In this document: positions 1 to 7,030 of the stretch, in pieces
Layout of the letters: each line of letters starts with the position of its first letter
Position numbering within the stretch: position 1 is the first letter of the stretch
Assembly (NCBI GenBank): GCA_017541025.1
Contig: JAFXZY010000076.1
Location: 1-64,000 of the forward strand
Length of the DNA: 64,000 bases
From: Bacteroidaceae bacterium
GTDB lineage: Bacteria; Bacteroidota; Bacteroidia; Bacteroidales; Bacteroidaceae
Reading direction: 5' to 3'
Notes under the pieces: model-generated
The model's database searches: none
Told to the model about the DNA's origin: nothing
Seen by the model: only the letters and a program-made list of their open reading frames with translations
Program-made: the position numbers and the translations under genes

Positions 1-1
1 A

Positions 2-319
2 TGGAACAGGCCATATTTGGAGCCGATAAAAACAACTCCCGATGAATTTATATTTGACATGAAGCAATACCGCGACAAACTACTGATATACTCACAGTCG
101 GATGTCTATATGGTATCAAAAGCCGATTTAATTGAGCAAACCACATCTATCAGTGAAAAAAGCCTCACCCCTAACCCCTCTCAGAGAGAGAGAGGAGCCA
201 TCTACGACCTCAGCGGCCGCAAAGTCAATTCTCTTAATTCTCAATTCTCAACTTTCAATTCTCAATTAAAAAAGAAGGGCATTTACATTCAGAATGGGGT
301 CAAACGGGTGATTAAGTGA
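2..319 (+). CDS. C-terminal end of a secreted protein (partial)
   Basis: The frame is open from the left edge and no start codon for it is visible, so only the last ~105 residues are present. The end reads IYDLSGRKV, a low-complexity stretch (NSLNSQFSTFNSQLKKK), then KGIYIQNGVKRVIK. This is the Prevotella-type C-terminal sorting tail also seen on the GH97 and CotH proteins of this window, so the protein is probably secreted or surface exposed (inference). A GC-rich palindromic piece encoding SLTPNPSQRERG sits in frame just before the tail. The function of the missing main domain cannot be told. Confidence 0.75.
   Translation, partial: WNRPYLEPIKTTPDEFIFDMKQYRDKLLIYSQSDVYMVSKADLIEQTTSISEKSLTPNPSQRERGAIYDLSGRKVNSLNSQFSTFNSQLKKKGIYIQNGVKRVIK
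161..198 (+). repeat. REP-like palindromic piece read in frame
   Basis: A C-rich half (CCTCACCCCTAACCCCTCTC) is followed by a GAGAGAGGAG half, giving a short hairpin. It is translated as SLTPNPSQRERG. Near copies at 8865-8901 and, on the other strand, 20130-20167 encode SLTPDPSPVGEG and SLSPNPSPVGEG. Confidence 0.6.
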
Positions 320-379
320 TGTAAGAAGTCTGCTTTGTAAATTTTATAGGTTATAGGTTATTGACCTTAGACATTAAAA

Positions 380-413
380 GATGCCTGTCACCGCAAGGTG
401 ATGGGCATCTTTG
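380..413 (+). terminator. Hairpin after the left-edge gene
   Basis: GATGCC and TCACC pair with GGTGA and GGCATC around a GCAA loop (380-409). The following T-run is short, so termination is likely but not strong. It would end transcription of the partial secreted-protein gene. Confidence 0.5.
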
Positions 414-515
414 CCCCCTTACAATTTATTTTTCAATTATCCAAGGGAATACAAGAGAATTAGATGCTGAATAAAAATTCTACATTCTTCACTCTTCATT
501 CTTCATTTATTGTCT

Positions 516-523
516 TACCTTTG
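516..523 (+). promoter_or_regulatory. -7 box (TACCTTTG)
   Basis: A perfect Bacteroidetes -7 element TACCTTTG. No clear TTTG lies 19-20 bases upstream. There is no long ORF downstream, but hairpins and a terminator follow, which suggests an RNA gene. Confidence 0.5.
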
Positions 524-645
524 CACCGTGCTGTGAAGCACAATGTGGATATGGTTAATAAATTTTTCATTAGATTAATTTGAATGGTTTTAATCTAAAC
601 TAATACGAAAACCCCTCTCCGGATTACCGAAGAGGGTTTTTTGTT
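524..645 (+). ncRNA. Candidate small RNA of about 115 nt
   Basis: Between a -7 box (516-523) and a strong terminator lies a gene-free segment with three hairpins. They are GTGCT/AGCAC with a GTGA loop (528-541), a perfect 9-bp TTAGATTAA/TTAATCTAA stem with an 11-nt loop (570-598), and CCCTCT/AGAGGG followed by six T (613-642). No ORF of useful size fits. The layout is that of an independent small RNA; I do not recognise the family. An untranslated leader lost with its gene is the alternative. Confidence 0.4.
613..642 (+). terminator. Rho-independent terminator
   Basis: CCCTCT (613-618) pairs with AGAGGG (631-636), flanked by an A-run and followed by TTTTTT (637-642). The A/T flanks could extend the stem, making it bidirectional. 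Confidence 0.7.
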
Positions 646-767
646 TCGTTTTTCACCCATTGTTATTTGGCTATGAAAAATAAAAGATGTATCATGGGAA
701 CTTCGTCTCGAAGATAGGCGTCTGGCACTTTTTTTCAATAGTTCAGAAAAATGTTCAACTATGCCCT

Positions 768-797
768 TTTGTTTTTCAACTTTTCTTCGTACTTTTG
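768..797 (+). promoter_or_regulatory. Promoter upstream of the repeat array and RM genes
   Basis: TTTG (768-771), 18 bases, TACTTTTG (790-797) fits the Bacteroidetes promoter. The start site would be near 803. Downstream lie a 32-codon ORF, the five-copy CTACCCAAAAG array and the restriction-modification operon. Confidence 0.55.
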
Positions 798-839
798 CAT
801 GTCTTAGACGAGCTTATTAACAATAAACAGAAATTCAAG

Positions 840-938
840 ATGACAGACAAAGAACTTGTTCAATTGTGTAAACTCGGTGAGAGTGAATCACTACCCAAAA
901 GGATGAATTTACTACCCAAAAGACCAACGAAGATCTGA
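840..938 (+). CDS. Small ORF, 32 aa, doubtful
   Basis: It starts with ATG about 37 bases after the predicted start site of the 768-797 promoter. The first 15 residues (MTDKELVQLCKLGES) resemble the N-terminus of Bacteroidetes sigma-factor-like or regulatory proteins. The rest is made of the repeat (LPKR twice) and ends quickly. It may be a truncated gene remnant, a leader ORF, or meaningless. A longer reading from 687 would begin upstream of the promoter and is unlikely. Confidence 0.25.
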   Translation: MTDKELVQLCKLGESESLPKRMNLLPKRPTKI

Positions 939-997
939 TTTCTACTACCCCAAAAGGGTGTAAAGACTACCCTAAAGAACAAGTGAACTACCCAAAA
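891..997 (+). repeat. Five-copy CTACCCAAAAG array, helically phased
   Basis: Copies start at 891, 912, 945, 967 and 988: CTACCCAAAA, CTACCCAAAA, CTACCCCAAAA (one extra C), CTACCCTAAA and CTACCCAAAA. Spacings of 21, 33, 22 and 21 bases are close to whole numbers of helical turns. Such phasing is expected of a multi-site protein-binding array (iterons or operators). It lies between a promoter and the RM genes. Confidence 0.65.
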
Positions 998-1085
998 AGG
1001 TAATTAGGACATCAAAGAATATGAGTTGTATAACAATATTATTAACGAACAACTGGGTAACACCAGCTGACTAAATCAAAAAGAA

Positions 1086-1298
1086 ATGAAAACGTTATCA
1101 AAAGAAACAATAGAAAAGGTTGAAAGATGCCTTACAGAAAAAGAGTATGCAATTAGCGTGGTGTGGAGTAAAGACTCCTGTACTACCTTAGATGCCAAAG
1201 GTAATGCCATTGAGGATTTCATGATTGACGTAGAGGATGATGGCGAAATCTACTACACTCCAGTATCCAATCCATCAGTAACCTTACAAGTTGCATAA
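1086..1298 (+). CDS. Small hypothetical protein, 70 aa, RM operon leader gene
   Basis: This acidic small protein begins MKTLSKETIEKVERCLTEKE and ends in a region rich in Asp and Glu (IDVEDDGEIYY). It has no signal peptide, membrane segment or DNA-binding motif that I can name. It ends two bases before the Dam-like methylase start, so both are almost certainly on one transcript. Position at the head of an RM operon is typical of controller proteins, but no helix-turn-helix is evident, so I do not claim that role. Function unknown. Confidence 0.6.
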   Translation: MKTLSKETIEKVERCLTEKEYAISVVWSKDSCTTLDAKGNAIEDFMIDVEDDGEIYYTPVSNPSVTLQVA

Positions 1299-1300
1299 TC

Positions 1301-2281
1301 ATGGCAAAAGCAAAACCATTTATCAAGTGGGTTGGCGGTAAAGGTCAACTCCTTGAACAACTGGATGCACAATTACCAGCTGACTTTGATAATTGGGAAG
1401 ATGTGACATACATTGAGCCTTTTGTGGGAGGAGGAGCTATGCTCTTTTATATGTTGCAGCGATACCCTAATATCCGTCATGCTGTTATCAACGACGTGAA
1501 TCCAGATTTAATTACCTGTTATCGTACAGTAAAGGACAAGCCTGAGCAATTGATAACTTCCCTGATGGAAATTCAGAATGCTTACAACGAGCTTGAAACA
1601 GAAGAAGGTCGCAAGGACTTTTTCCTCGCAGTTCGCGACCGCTACAACGAGAAGAATCTTGGCCCACTGGAGAATACCACCAAGTTCTTCTTCCTCAATC
1701 GCACCTGCTTCAACGGCCTTTATCGTGTGAACAAGAAGGGTCTGTTCAATGTCCCGTTTGGTAAATACACCAATCCGCAGATTTGTGACCCAAGGACCAT
1801 CCGAAATGATAGCAAACTGCTTCAACATGTGGAGATTATGACTGCCGACTTTGAAGCGACTTTCGACTATGCTCAAGGTAATACGCTATTCTATTTCGAC
1901 CCGCCTTATCGTCCTCTTAGCGATACTTCCAGTTTCAATGATTATGCAAAAGAAGCTTTCAACGATGATGCACAGATTCGCCTAAAAGAATACTGCGACC
2001 GAATCAACGAGGCTGGCTTCCATTTCATGCTCAGCAACTCGGATTGCAAGGGCAAGAATGAGAAGGACAACTTCTTTGACGTGCTTTATGGGGCGTATAA
2101 CATAGAAAGAGTATGGGCTTCGCGTAGTATTAATTCAAATCCAAGTAAGCGAGGCAAACTGACGGAGATTCTTGTGCACAACTATGTAGAAACAAAAGCT
2201 CATCCACGCGTTGAATATATTGTACCAGAATTGGAACCAATGTATGCGGCAGAAGAGGCTGTGGATTATGCTGTGAGTTAA
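1301..2281 (+). CDS. dam: DNA adenine methylase, Dam/DpnM type (GATC)
   Basis: An N6-adenine methyltransferase of the D12 (alpha) class, 326 aa and of normal length. The SAM-binding motif FIKWVGGKGQLL lies at residues 7-18 and the catalytic DPPY at residues 200-203. FFFLNRTCFNGLYRVN between them is typical of Dam and M1.DpnII. It should methylate adenine in GATC, protecting DNA from the DpnII-like nuclease encoded 29 bases downstream. The start is fixed by the two-base gap to the preceding small gene. Confidence 0.93.
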   Translation: MAKAKPFIKWVGGKGQLLEQLDAQLPADFDNWEDVTYIEPFVGGGAMLFYMLQRYPNIRHAVINDVNPDLITCYRTVKDKPEQLITSLMEIQNAYNELETEEGRKDFFLAVRDRYNEKNLGPLENTTKFFFLNRTCFNGLYRVNKKGLFNVPFGKYTNPQICDPRTIRNDSKLLQHVEIMTADFEATFDYAQGNTLFYFDPPYRPLSDTSSFNDYAKEAFNDDAQIRLKEYCDRINEAGFHFMLSNSDCKGKNEKDNFFDVLYGAYNIERVWASRSINSNPSKRGKLTEILVHNYVETKAHPRVEYIVPELEPMYAAEEAVDYAVS

Positions 2282-2310
2282 ATATACCGAATTCGATACA
2301 ATAAAGAACT

Positions 2311-3132
2311 ATGGCTAAAGATTTCAACAAGTTTATGTCTCAACTTCAAGAGACGAACCAAACATTAGATTTCTTCTGTGATTTCGATAAGATTTCACAG
2401 AATGTTGAGGATATTAAGCTCAGCCTTTGTATGCTGAACAGCCTTATTGGTTCTTCAGACATGCGAAAGTCAGTAGAAACAATATGGAAACGCGACAAGT
2501 CCGCTTTCAATGTTATGGACATCCTTATCGCAGTTCGTAGCGAGGGCAAGAAAAAAATCCTTGATAGCCTGGGGAATTGTGTTGTCCTTGACTCTCTTTT
2601 CGAGTCAGTTGATGGCGTAATGGAATTTCTCGACAATACAGGATTAACAGAGATATTCCAATCAAAGAAAATAAACGATCTTGTTGATTATGTATTTGGT
2701 ATAGAGACAGGACTGGACACGAATGCTCGTAAAAATCGGAGCGGACATGTGATGGAAGGTATGGTGGCACGTATCCTTGACAAAAACTGTATCAGTTATC
2801 GTCAAGAGGTTTATTCAAGCGAATGGACTGAGATTACAAAAGTTCTTGGTGACGATGAGAAGCGCTTTGACTTTGTCATTGAGGCCAAAGATAAAATCTA
2901 CCTGATAGAAGTTAATTTCTATAGTGGAGGTGGTAGCAAGCTAAATGAGGTTGCACGTTCTTATTCAGATATTGCTCCAAAGATTAACTCCGTTCCTGGT
3001 TTTGAATTCGTCTGGATTACGGATGGCATCGGATGGAACAGCGCCAAAAACAAACTTCAGGAAGCATATTCTATTATTCCAAGCATCTATAACTTAACTG
3101 ATATTACAAAATTCATAAACGTTGTTAAATAG
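2311..3132 (+). CDS. DpnII/MboI-type restriction endonuclease (GATC)
   Basis: A 273-aa protein with the DpnII-family layout. A helical N-terminal half is followed by a nuclease core with RFDFVIEAKDKIYLIEVNFYS. Asp187 and Glu200-Val-Asn202 fit the catalytic D...ExN variant of this family, followed by the conserved GGGSKLNEVARSY. It should cut unmethylated GATC. It sits directly behind the matching methylase in the classic DpnII order. The protein looks intact. Confidence 0.9.
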   Translation: MAKDFNKFMSQLQETNQTLDFFCDFDKISQNVEDIKLSLCMLNSLIGSSDMRKSVETIWKRDKSAFNVMDILIAVRSEGKKKILDSLGNCVVLDSLFESVDGVMEFLDNTGLTEIFQSKKINDLVDYVFGIETGLDTNARKNRSGHVMEGMVARILDKNCISYRQEVYSSEWTEITKVLGDDEKRFDFVIEAKDKIYLIEVNFYSGGGSKLNEVARSYSDIAPKINSVPGFEFVWITDGIGWNSAKNKLQEAYSIIPSIYNLTDITKFINVVK

Positions 3133-3137
3133 AAAAC

Positions 3138-3662
3138 ATGATTAAAGGTGGCGTAGGTGGTGGCAACACTATCACAGGTTTAATATATGAAGGTAAGGTA
3201 GATCTTGCTACCTATCTATCTCAGCAAAAAAACTATGAAGTTAAAGGCTCAGAGGTCTATTATGAGGGGGATGTTGTCGCTTATGTCTTTAAGAAGCATG
3301 CATTCTATAAGTTTTTGGAAACAAATGGAGTGAATTGGAAACAAATTATATCAAGCCAATTGTTACCTGATAATTGCATTTACGTAATTGTAAACAATAC
3401 TCTTTTCATTATTGAAGTTAAGAATCAAAACGTTGGTGGGAGTGTTGATGAAAAGTTGCAAACATGTGACTTCAAAAGAAAACAATATATTAAATTGCTT
3501 TCTCAATTGAACATTGAGGTTGAGTATGTTTATATTCTAAGTAAATGGTTTAAGAGTCCGAGATATAAAGACGTCCTCGATTACATAATAAGTGTAAACT
3601 GTCAATACTACTTTGATTATATTCCCTTACAGAAATTAGGTTTACCTGTTCCAGAACAATGA
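3138..3662 (+). CDS. Second PD-(D/E)XK nuclease, probable type II restriction enzyme
   Basis: A 174-aa protein, five bases after the DpnII-like gene. It opens with a Gly-rich segment (GGVGGGNTITGLIYEGK), a pattern I associate with small type II nucleases. Its core has a strand-Asp followed by FIIEVKNQN, where Glu93-Val-Lys95 is the expected ExK pair. Its end overlaps the DpnA-like methylase start by four bases (ATGA), so the two are translationally coupled and probably form a functional pair. Recognition sequence unknown. It has no counterpart in the three-gene DpnII system. Confidence 0.7.
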   Translation: MIKGGVGGGNTITGLIYEGKVDLATYLSQQKNYEVKGSEVYYEGDVVAYVFKKHAFYKFLETNGVNWKQIISSQLLPDNCIYVIVNNTLFIIEVKNQNVGGSVDEKLQTCDFKRKQYIKLLSQLNIEVEYVYILSKWFKSPRYKDVLDYIISVNCQYYFDYIPLQKLGLPVPEQ

Positions 3663-4960
3663 TTATACCCTATTACAAATCTCCCAACCACGACTTCAAC
3701 TTGATTTGTGGCGATACTTTTGATTTGCTGCCGCAGTTCAATTTCAAGTTCGACATGATATTTGCCGACCCGCCTTATTTCCTGTCAAGTGGTGGTATTA
3801 GCGTGCAGAGCGGCAAGGTGGTCTGCGTGGATAAAGGCGACTGGGATAAAAGTATGCCACAAGATGATATCAATGCCTTCAATCTGAAATGGTTATCTCT
3901 ATGCAGAGAGAAACTGAAGGACAATGGTACAATCTGGATTTCTGGTACATACCATAATATATTTAGTGTTGCCAATTGTTTAACTCAATTAGGTTACAAG
4001 ATTCTGAATGTTATAACGTGGGCCAAAACAAACCCGCCACCAAATATTTCTTGTCGCTATTTCACCTATTCTACGGAGTTTATTATTTGGGCTCGTAAGT
4101 GTGAAAAGGTGCCACACTACTACAACTACGAACTGATGAAGCGTATTAACGGCAACACACAGATGACTGATGTATGGCGTTTGCCAGCTATTTCCCCATG
4201 GGAAAAGTCGTGTGGCAAGCACCCAACGCAGAAGCCTTTGAACTTGTTGTGTCGTATCATTATGGCTTCCACAAAGCCTGGTGCTTGGATTCTCGACCCG
4301 TTCGCTGGCAGCAGTACAACAGGTATAGCTTCCAACCTTCTTGGTAGACAATTTCTTGGCATCGAGCGTGAGGTTGAGTTTGCTTTCATGAGCAAGGCTC
4401 GTCGTGAAGAAATAGAGCGCATAGAGAATTATGCAAAATACCGTAGGAAGATTCAGGATATCATGAAGGCTGAGGACACACAAGCCGACATCTTTAGCTG
4501 TCGTGAGCCTGAGCCGTTCTATGACCTGCCTTTCAATATTGTCTCTGAGGTGAATAATCTGCACCTCAATGCTGAGAAGAAATTGGTTTATATGTATGCC
4601 GTAGGACCGTCATTGCGTTCAAAGGCAGAACCTGTTGGAAAACTGGCTATCGGCATCAAGGATAGTGGTCTTGATAACATCCTTGTCAGCGATATTGGTT
4701 ACATTATGTTCCACTATTGGAGCAACGAGAAGGCCACACCATATAAGTTAGTCAAGACTCCTCGAATCGTGGATAAGCAGAATATTCCTAATGGTTACAT
4801 GCTTTGCATGAAAAAGGACACTCAACGATTCTTGTTGTTGGAATATGACCCATCAAGTCCTGCAAAGATGGGTGTGTTTGACATCTTGAAAGTTCAACAA
4901 AAGGGCAAAGTGAGGTATCTGCCGTTTGTTACAAACATCAGATCGATTAAGAGTCATTAG
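3659..4960 (+). CDS. DpnA-like (beta-class) adenine methyltransferase with C-terminal extension
   Basis: Residues 1 to about 270 follow M2.DpnII (DpnA) closely: ADPPYFLSSGG (catalytic DPPY at 37-40), KGDWDK, GTIWISGTYHNIFSV, TNPPPNISCRYFTYSTEF and the SAM motif DPFAGSSTTG from residue 213. DpnA itself is about 270 aa, whereas this protein is 433 aa. The extra ~160 residues contain no motif I recognise and may set target choice or bind the coupled nuclease. Specificity could be GATC as in DpnA or another site (GANTC enzymes are close relatives). It overlaps the nuclease gene by 4 bases. Confidence 0.88.
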   Translation: MIIPYYKSPNHDFNLICGDTFDLLPQFNFKFDMIFADPPYFLSSGGISVQSGKVVCVDKGDWDKSMPQDDINAFNLKWLSLCREKLKDNGTIWISGTYHNIFSVANCLTQLGYKILNVITWAKTNPPPNISCRYFTYSTEFIIWARKCEKVPHYYNYELMKRINGNTQMTDVWRLPAISPWEKSCGKHPTQKPLNLLCRIIMASTKPGAWILDPFAGSSTTGIASNLLGRQFLGIEREVEFAFMSKARREEIERIENYAKYRRKIQDIMKAEDTQADIFSCREPEPFYDLPFNIVSEVNNLHLNAEKKLVYMYAVGPSLRSKAEPVGKLAIGIKDSGLDNILVSDIGYIMFHYWSNEKATPYKLVKTPRIVDKQNIPNGYMLCMKKDTQRFLLLEYDPSSPAKMGVFDILKVQQKGKVRYLPFVTNIRSIKSH

Positions 4961-5229
4961 TATTAAAGATGTATGATGGCCATTATGGTTAATGATTGCC
5001 CAGAATAGACTATTGATGTCTGCTGCTTTCTTGAAAACCCAATTATTCAACTCGATGCATAAATATGCGCCACATAATATAACAAAAAGATGGAAGATGT
5101 CTGAAGTCTGATGTATGATGTCTGAGTTGTTTCGTGTGCACATAATATAACATTTTGAAATGAAACTTACAAGAAAATATAATAAAATCATCTGAAATAT
5201 TATTTTTTGAAAACTTTTTGAAAATAGCA
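4961..5229. other. Intergenic spacer after the RM island
   Basis: No convincing gene. It holds short low-complexity repeats (variants of GATGTATGATGTCTGA), a 14-base direct repeat CACATAATATAACA at about 5071 and 5140, and an A/T-rich run just before the promoter at 5230-5261 that could act as an UP element. Confidence 0.5.
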
Positions 5230-5261
5230 TTTGTGAGACTCACATTTTTTGTGTAATTTCG
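5230..5261 (+). promoter_or_regulatory. Promoter of the structured transcript
   Basis: TTTG (5230-5233), 20 bases, TAATTTCG (5254-5261), one mismatch from the Bacteroidetes -7 consensus. An A/T-rich tract with repeated CTTTTTGAAAA lies just upstream. The start site would be near 5267. Confidence 0.55.
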
Positions 5262-5508
5262 CAGTACATTTTTAGGGAAAAAGAGCCTTAGGCTTCGATA
5301 CACTCCAAAAAACCACTCTCGAAAGAGAAAATGTCGAATACGAAGGCTACCTAAGCTCACACCAAATAGGCGTGGGCTTTGGTAGTTACAATAATTCGAC
5401 AGGTAGTGGTTTACCTTGGAGTGTTATGTTTCTATCATTGTCCCACGCTCTTTCTCGAGAAATGTAATCAGAGATAACAAACATTACAAACCAAAATTAA
5501 CAACCACA

Positions 5509-5550
5509 ATGGAACAGACATTACACATCCACATCCGCGGAAGCGATTAA
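5509..5550 (+). CDS. 13-residue ORF inside the structured transcript
   Basis: ATG at 5509 opens MEQTLHIHIRGSD followed by TAA. It lies after the nested hairpins and before the terminator, in an otherwise ORF-free transcript. The stop overlaps a CGATTAATCG palindrome (5544-5553). It could be a leader peptide or a small product; it is too short to be certain from sequence alone. Confidence 0.3.
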   Translation: MEQTLHIHIRGSD

Positions 5551-5631
5551 TCGAAGTAAAATAACTAATAAAAGTAAGTGAGTGAGGAAAAAGACACAGA
5601 GTTTGGGCTTTGTGCTTCGGGATAAGTGGCA

Positions 5632-5659
5632 GCCGGAAGGCATTTCGGCCCTATTTTTT
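5632..5659 (+). terminator. Rho-independent terminator of the structured transcript
   Basis: GCCGGAA (5632-5638) and TTTCGGC (5643-5649) form a 7-bp stem with one G-U pair and a GGCA loop, followed by six T at 5654-5659. Partial read-through could feed the genes from 5717. Confidence 0.65.
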
Positions 5660-5716
5660 CTGTGCCAATTTGAAAATAATACTCATTAAACAAACTTTAA
5701 AACATAAAATAGAAAT

Positions 5717-5944
5717 ATGTTAGGTATTGGATTTGCTGAAAAGCTAATGAAGCGTTCGAATGGGCGCAAATTGCATAAAAGAAAGTATAGGGTTCTATAT
5801 AACATCGCTTATCTTCATGGTCTGCTACATGGGATTACAATACGTAAGCCTGTAATGGTTATTTCCCACGTTGATATGCTGGTGGGGAATGTTGAGAATG
5901 GGGTAAAAGTTTGTCACACAATAACAGATAAGAATCAGAAATGA
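5717..5944 (+). CDS. Small hypothetical protein, 75 aa
   Basis: A basic N-terminal half (EKLMKRSNGRKLHKRKYRV) is followed by a more hydrophobic second half. I recognise no family. It is supported as a gene by an exact ATGA overlap with the next gene (5941), an arrangement typical of translationally coupled pairs, and by its place after the terminator of the structured RNA. The following gene ends in a strong terminator, so the two form a bicistronic unit. Confidence 0.5.
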   Translation: MLGIGFAEKLMKRSNGRKLHKRKYRVLYNIAYLHGLLHGITIRKPVMVISHVDMLVGNVENGVKVCHTITDKNQK

Positions 5945-6432
5945 GTTTAGAAGAAAAGAAAGAACTGTTGCAAAGCATGGCAGAAGTTCTCAAAGGCAGC
6001 AAAATTGAACAAATGATTATGTTTGCCGAAGAAGGTTCTAAGATTGTATATAAGGAGGTGGAACCTGAGCCTAAACTGGAAGAAACAACAACTGAACCTA
6101 AGCAGGAAGAAGTAAAAGCAGACATTATAGGCAAAGCATTAAAGAAGTGTGCTTCTTTTGTTTGGGGCAATGCCGCTTATGCTGTAGCTTTCTGTGTATG
6201 TAGGGATATGTGTGGATGGCAAGATAACGCAAGTTATTTTGAAAGGCAGATGCAGCAGCAAGGTATTGATTTTCCTTCTGGAACAATAAACACTACTATA
6301 AGCCGAAACCCATTCATGAAACTAAATGTAGATAAGTGGGATGGGAGTAATGTTATGGAACGAGTCATAAAATTAAGAGATGAATTCCAGCAACAAGTGG
6401 GTTTGGCAGAGCTATGTAAAAAGAAAGCGTAG
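5941..6432 (+). CDS. Hypothetical protein, 163 aa
   Basis: An acidic linker rich in Glu, Pro and Lys (about residues 38-60, EVEPEPKLEETTTEPKQEEV) separates a helical N-terminus from a C-terminal domain with several Cys and aromatic residues (FVWGNAAYAVAFCVCRDMCGW). The Glu/Pro linker suggests two domains joined flexibly. No signal peptide and no known family that I can name. It starts in a 4-base overlap with the 75-aa gene and ends 34 bases before a terminator. Confidence 0.6.
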   Translation: MSLEEKKELLQSMAEVLKGSKIEQMIMFAEEGSKIVYKEVEPEPKLEETTTEPKQEEVKADIIGKALKKCASFVWGNAAYAVAFCVCRDMCGWQDNASYFERQMQQQGIDFPSGTINTTISRNPFMKLNVDKWDGSNVMERVIKLRDEFQQQVGLAELCKKKA

Positions 6433-6466
6433 AATTAGTGTTAGAAGTGTTAGAAATTCCCGTAGA

Positions 6467-6498
6467 GGTGCATGACGTTGTTTCATGCACCTTTTTTT
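6467..6498 (+). terminator. Strong rho-independent terminator
   Basis: GGTGCATGA (6467-6475) pairs perfectly with TCATGCACC (6483-6491), 7-base loop, then seven T. Confidence 0.9.
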
Positions 6499-6504
6499 AT
6501 GCCG

Positions 6505-6512
6505 TAATTTTG
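6505..6512 (+). promoter_or_regulatory. -7 box (TAATTTTG) for the element-like module
   Basis: TAATTTTG just after the terminator, with only a weak TTT in the -33 position. It is followed by an AT-rich leader with direct repeats of GTTGACGAGT/GTTGACAAGT up to the start at 6672. Confidence 0.5.
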
Positions 6513-6671
6513 CATCGTCAAACAAAAACAAGTTGACGAGTAAACATGTTGACAAGTTGACGAGTTGGCAGCGATCTTTGAAATTTTGGACAAACAAAAC
6601 AAAAATAACTTCGTACGATAACGTTAACGATAACGATAACAAATTGTTTAACATTTTAACATTATTAAATT

Positions 6672-6944
6672 ATGAGATTTACAGGAAAAATTACAAAAGT
6701 GATGCCCTTGGTGACTGGAACGTCTGAGAAGGGTAGTGAGTGGAAACGTCAGACCATCGTGGTTACGGATGATGACCCTAATGCGGCTTATCCTGACGAG
6801 ATGGTGCTGGACATCTGGAACGACAAGATACCAGAGCAACCACTGGAAGTGGGAAAGCATGTGGAAGTTTTCTACAGCGTTCGCACAAGAGAGTACGAAG
6901 GAAGGATATTCAATAACATTGATGTCTTCCGAATTAAGAGTTAA
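6672..6944 (+). CDS. DUF3127-type small DNA-binding-like protein
   Basis: A 90-aa protein that opens MRFTGKITKVMPLVTGTSEKGSEWKRQ and contains VLDIWNDKI. This matches the Bacteroidetes DUF3127 pattern (xGKIxxxxPxxxGxSxxGxWKKQ ... W.DK), which looks like an OB-fold single-strand-binding module (inference from fold pattern). It is the first gene of the phage/element-like run, preceded by an AT-rich leader without a Shine-Dalgarno site. Confidence 0.75.
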   Translation: MRFTGKITKVMPLVTGTSEKGSEWKRQTIVVTDDDPNAAYPDEMVLDIWNDKIPEQPLEVGKHVEVFYSVRTREYEGRIFNNIDVFRIKS

Positions 6945-7030
6945 AAGACAGTTTATAAAGGTTATAGGTTATTGGTTATAGGTTATAGACTTTAGTAAAC
7001 GGTAAACAGTAAACTAAAATTGAAATTAAG

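Larger units (their letters stand above)
5267..5660 (+). ncRNA. Candidate ~390-nt structured RNA with an internal 13-codon ORF
   Basis: Flanked by a promoter and a terminator. Nested exact complements give one long fold: CACTCCAA (5301-5308) with TTGGAGTG (5416-5423); AAACCACT (5310-5317) with AGTGGTTT (5405-5412); TGTCGAAT (5332-5339) with ATTCGACA (5394-5401); CTACC (5347-5351) with GGTAG (5381-5385); and an 11-bp stem 5353-5363 with 5369-5379 (one A-C mismatch). Competing pairings exist: GAGC/TTAGG/CTTCG at 5283-5297 with 5341-5358, and GCGTGGG (5370-5376) with CCCACGC (5442-5448). Family not recognised; a 6S-like rod or a switch-type leader are possibilities. It is not a tmRNA, as no tRNA-like ends are present. 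Confidence 0.5.

Noticed and set aside
687..938. 83-aa ORF starting at 687
   Set aside because: It begins upstream of the 768-797 promoter and its first half is compositionally poor; only the part from 840 was kept, with low confidence.
891..997. CRISPR array
   Set aside because: Repeats are only about 11 bases with spacers of ~10-22 bases, and no cas genes are present.
5267..5660. tmRNA, because of length (~390 nt), a short internal ORF and an ATTCGACAGG segment
   Set aside because: There is no tRNA-like acceptor end, no T-loop sequence and no 3' CCA, the ORF starts with ATG, and the peptide does not end in the usual ALAA-type tag.
5267..5660. Retron non-coding RNA
   Set aside because: No reverse transcriptase is encoded nearby and the stem order does not fit msr-msd.
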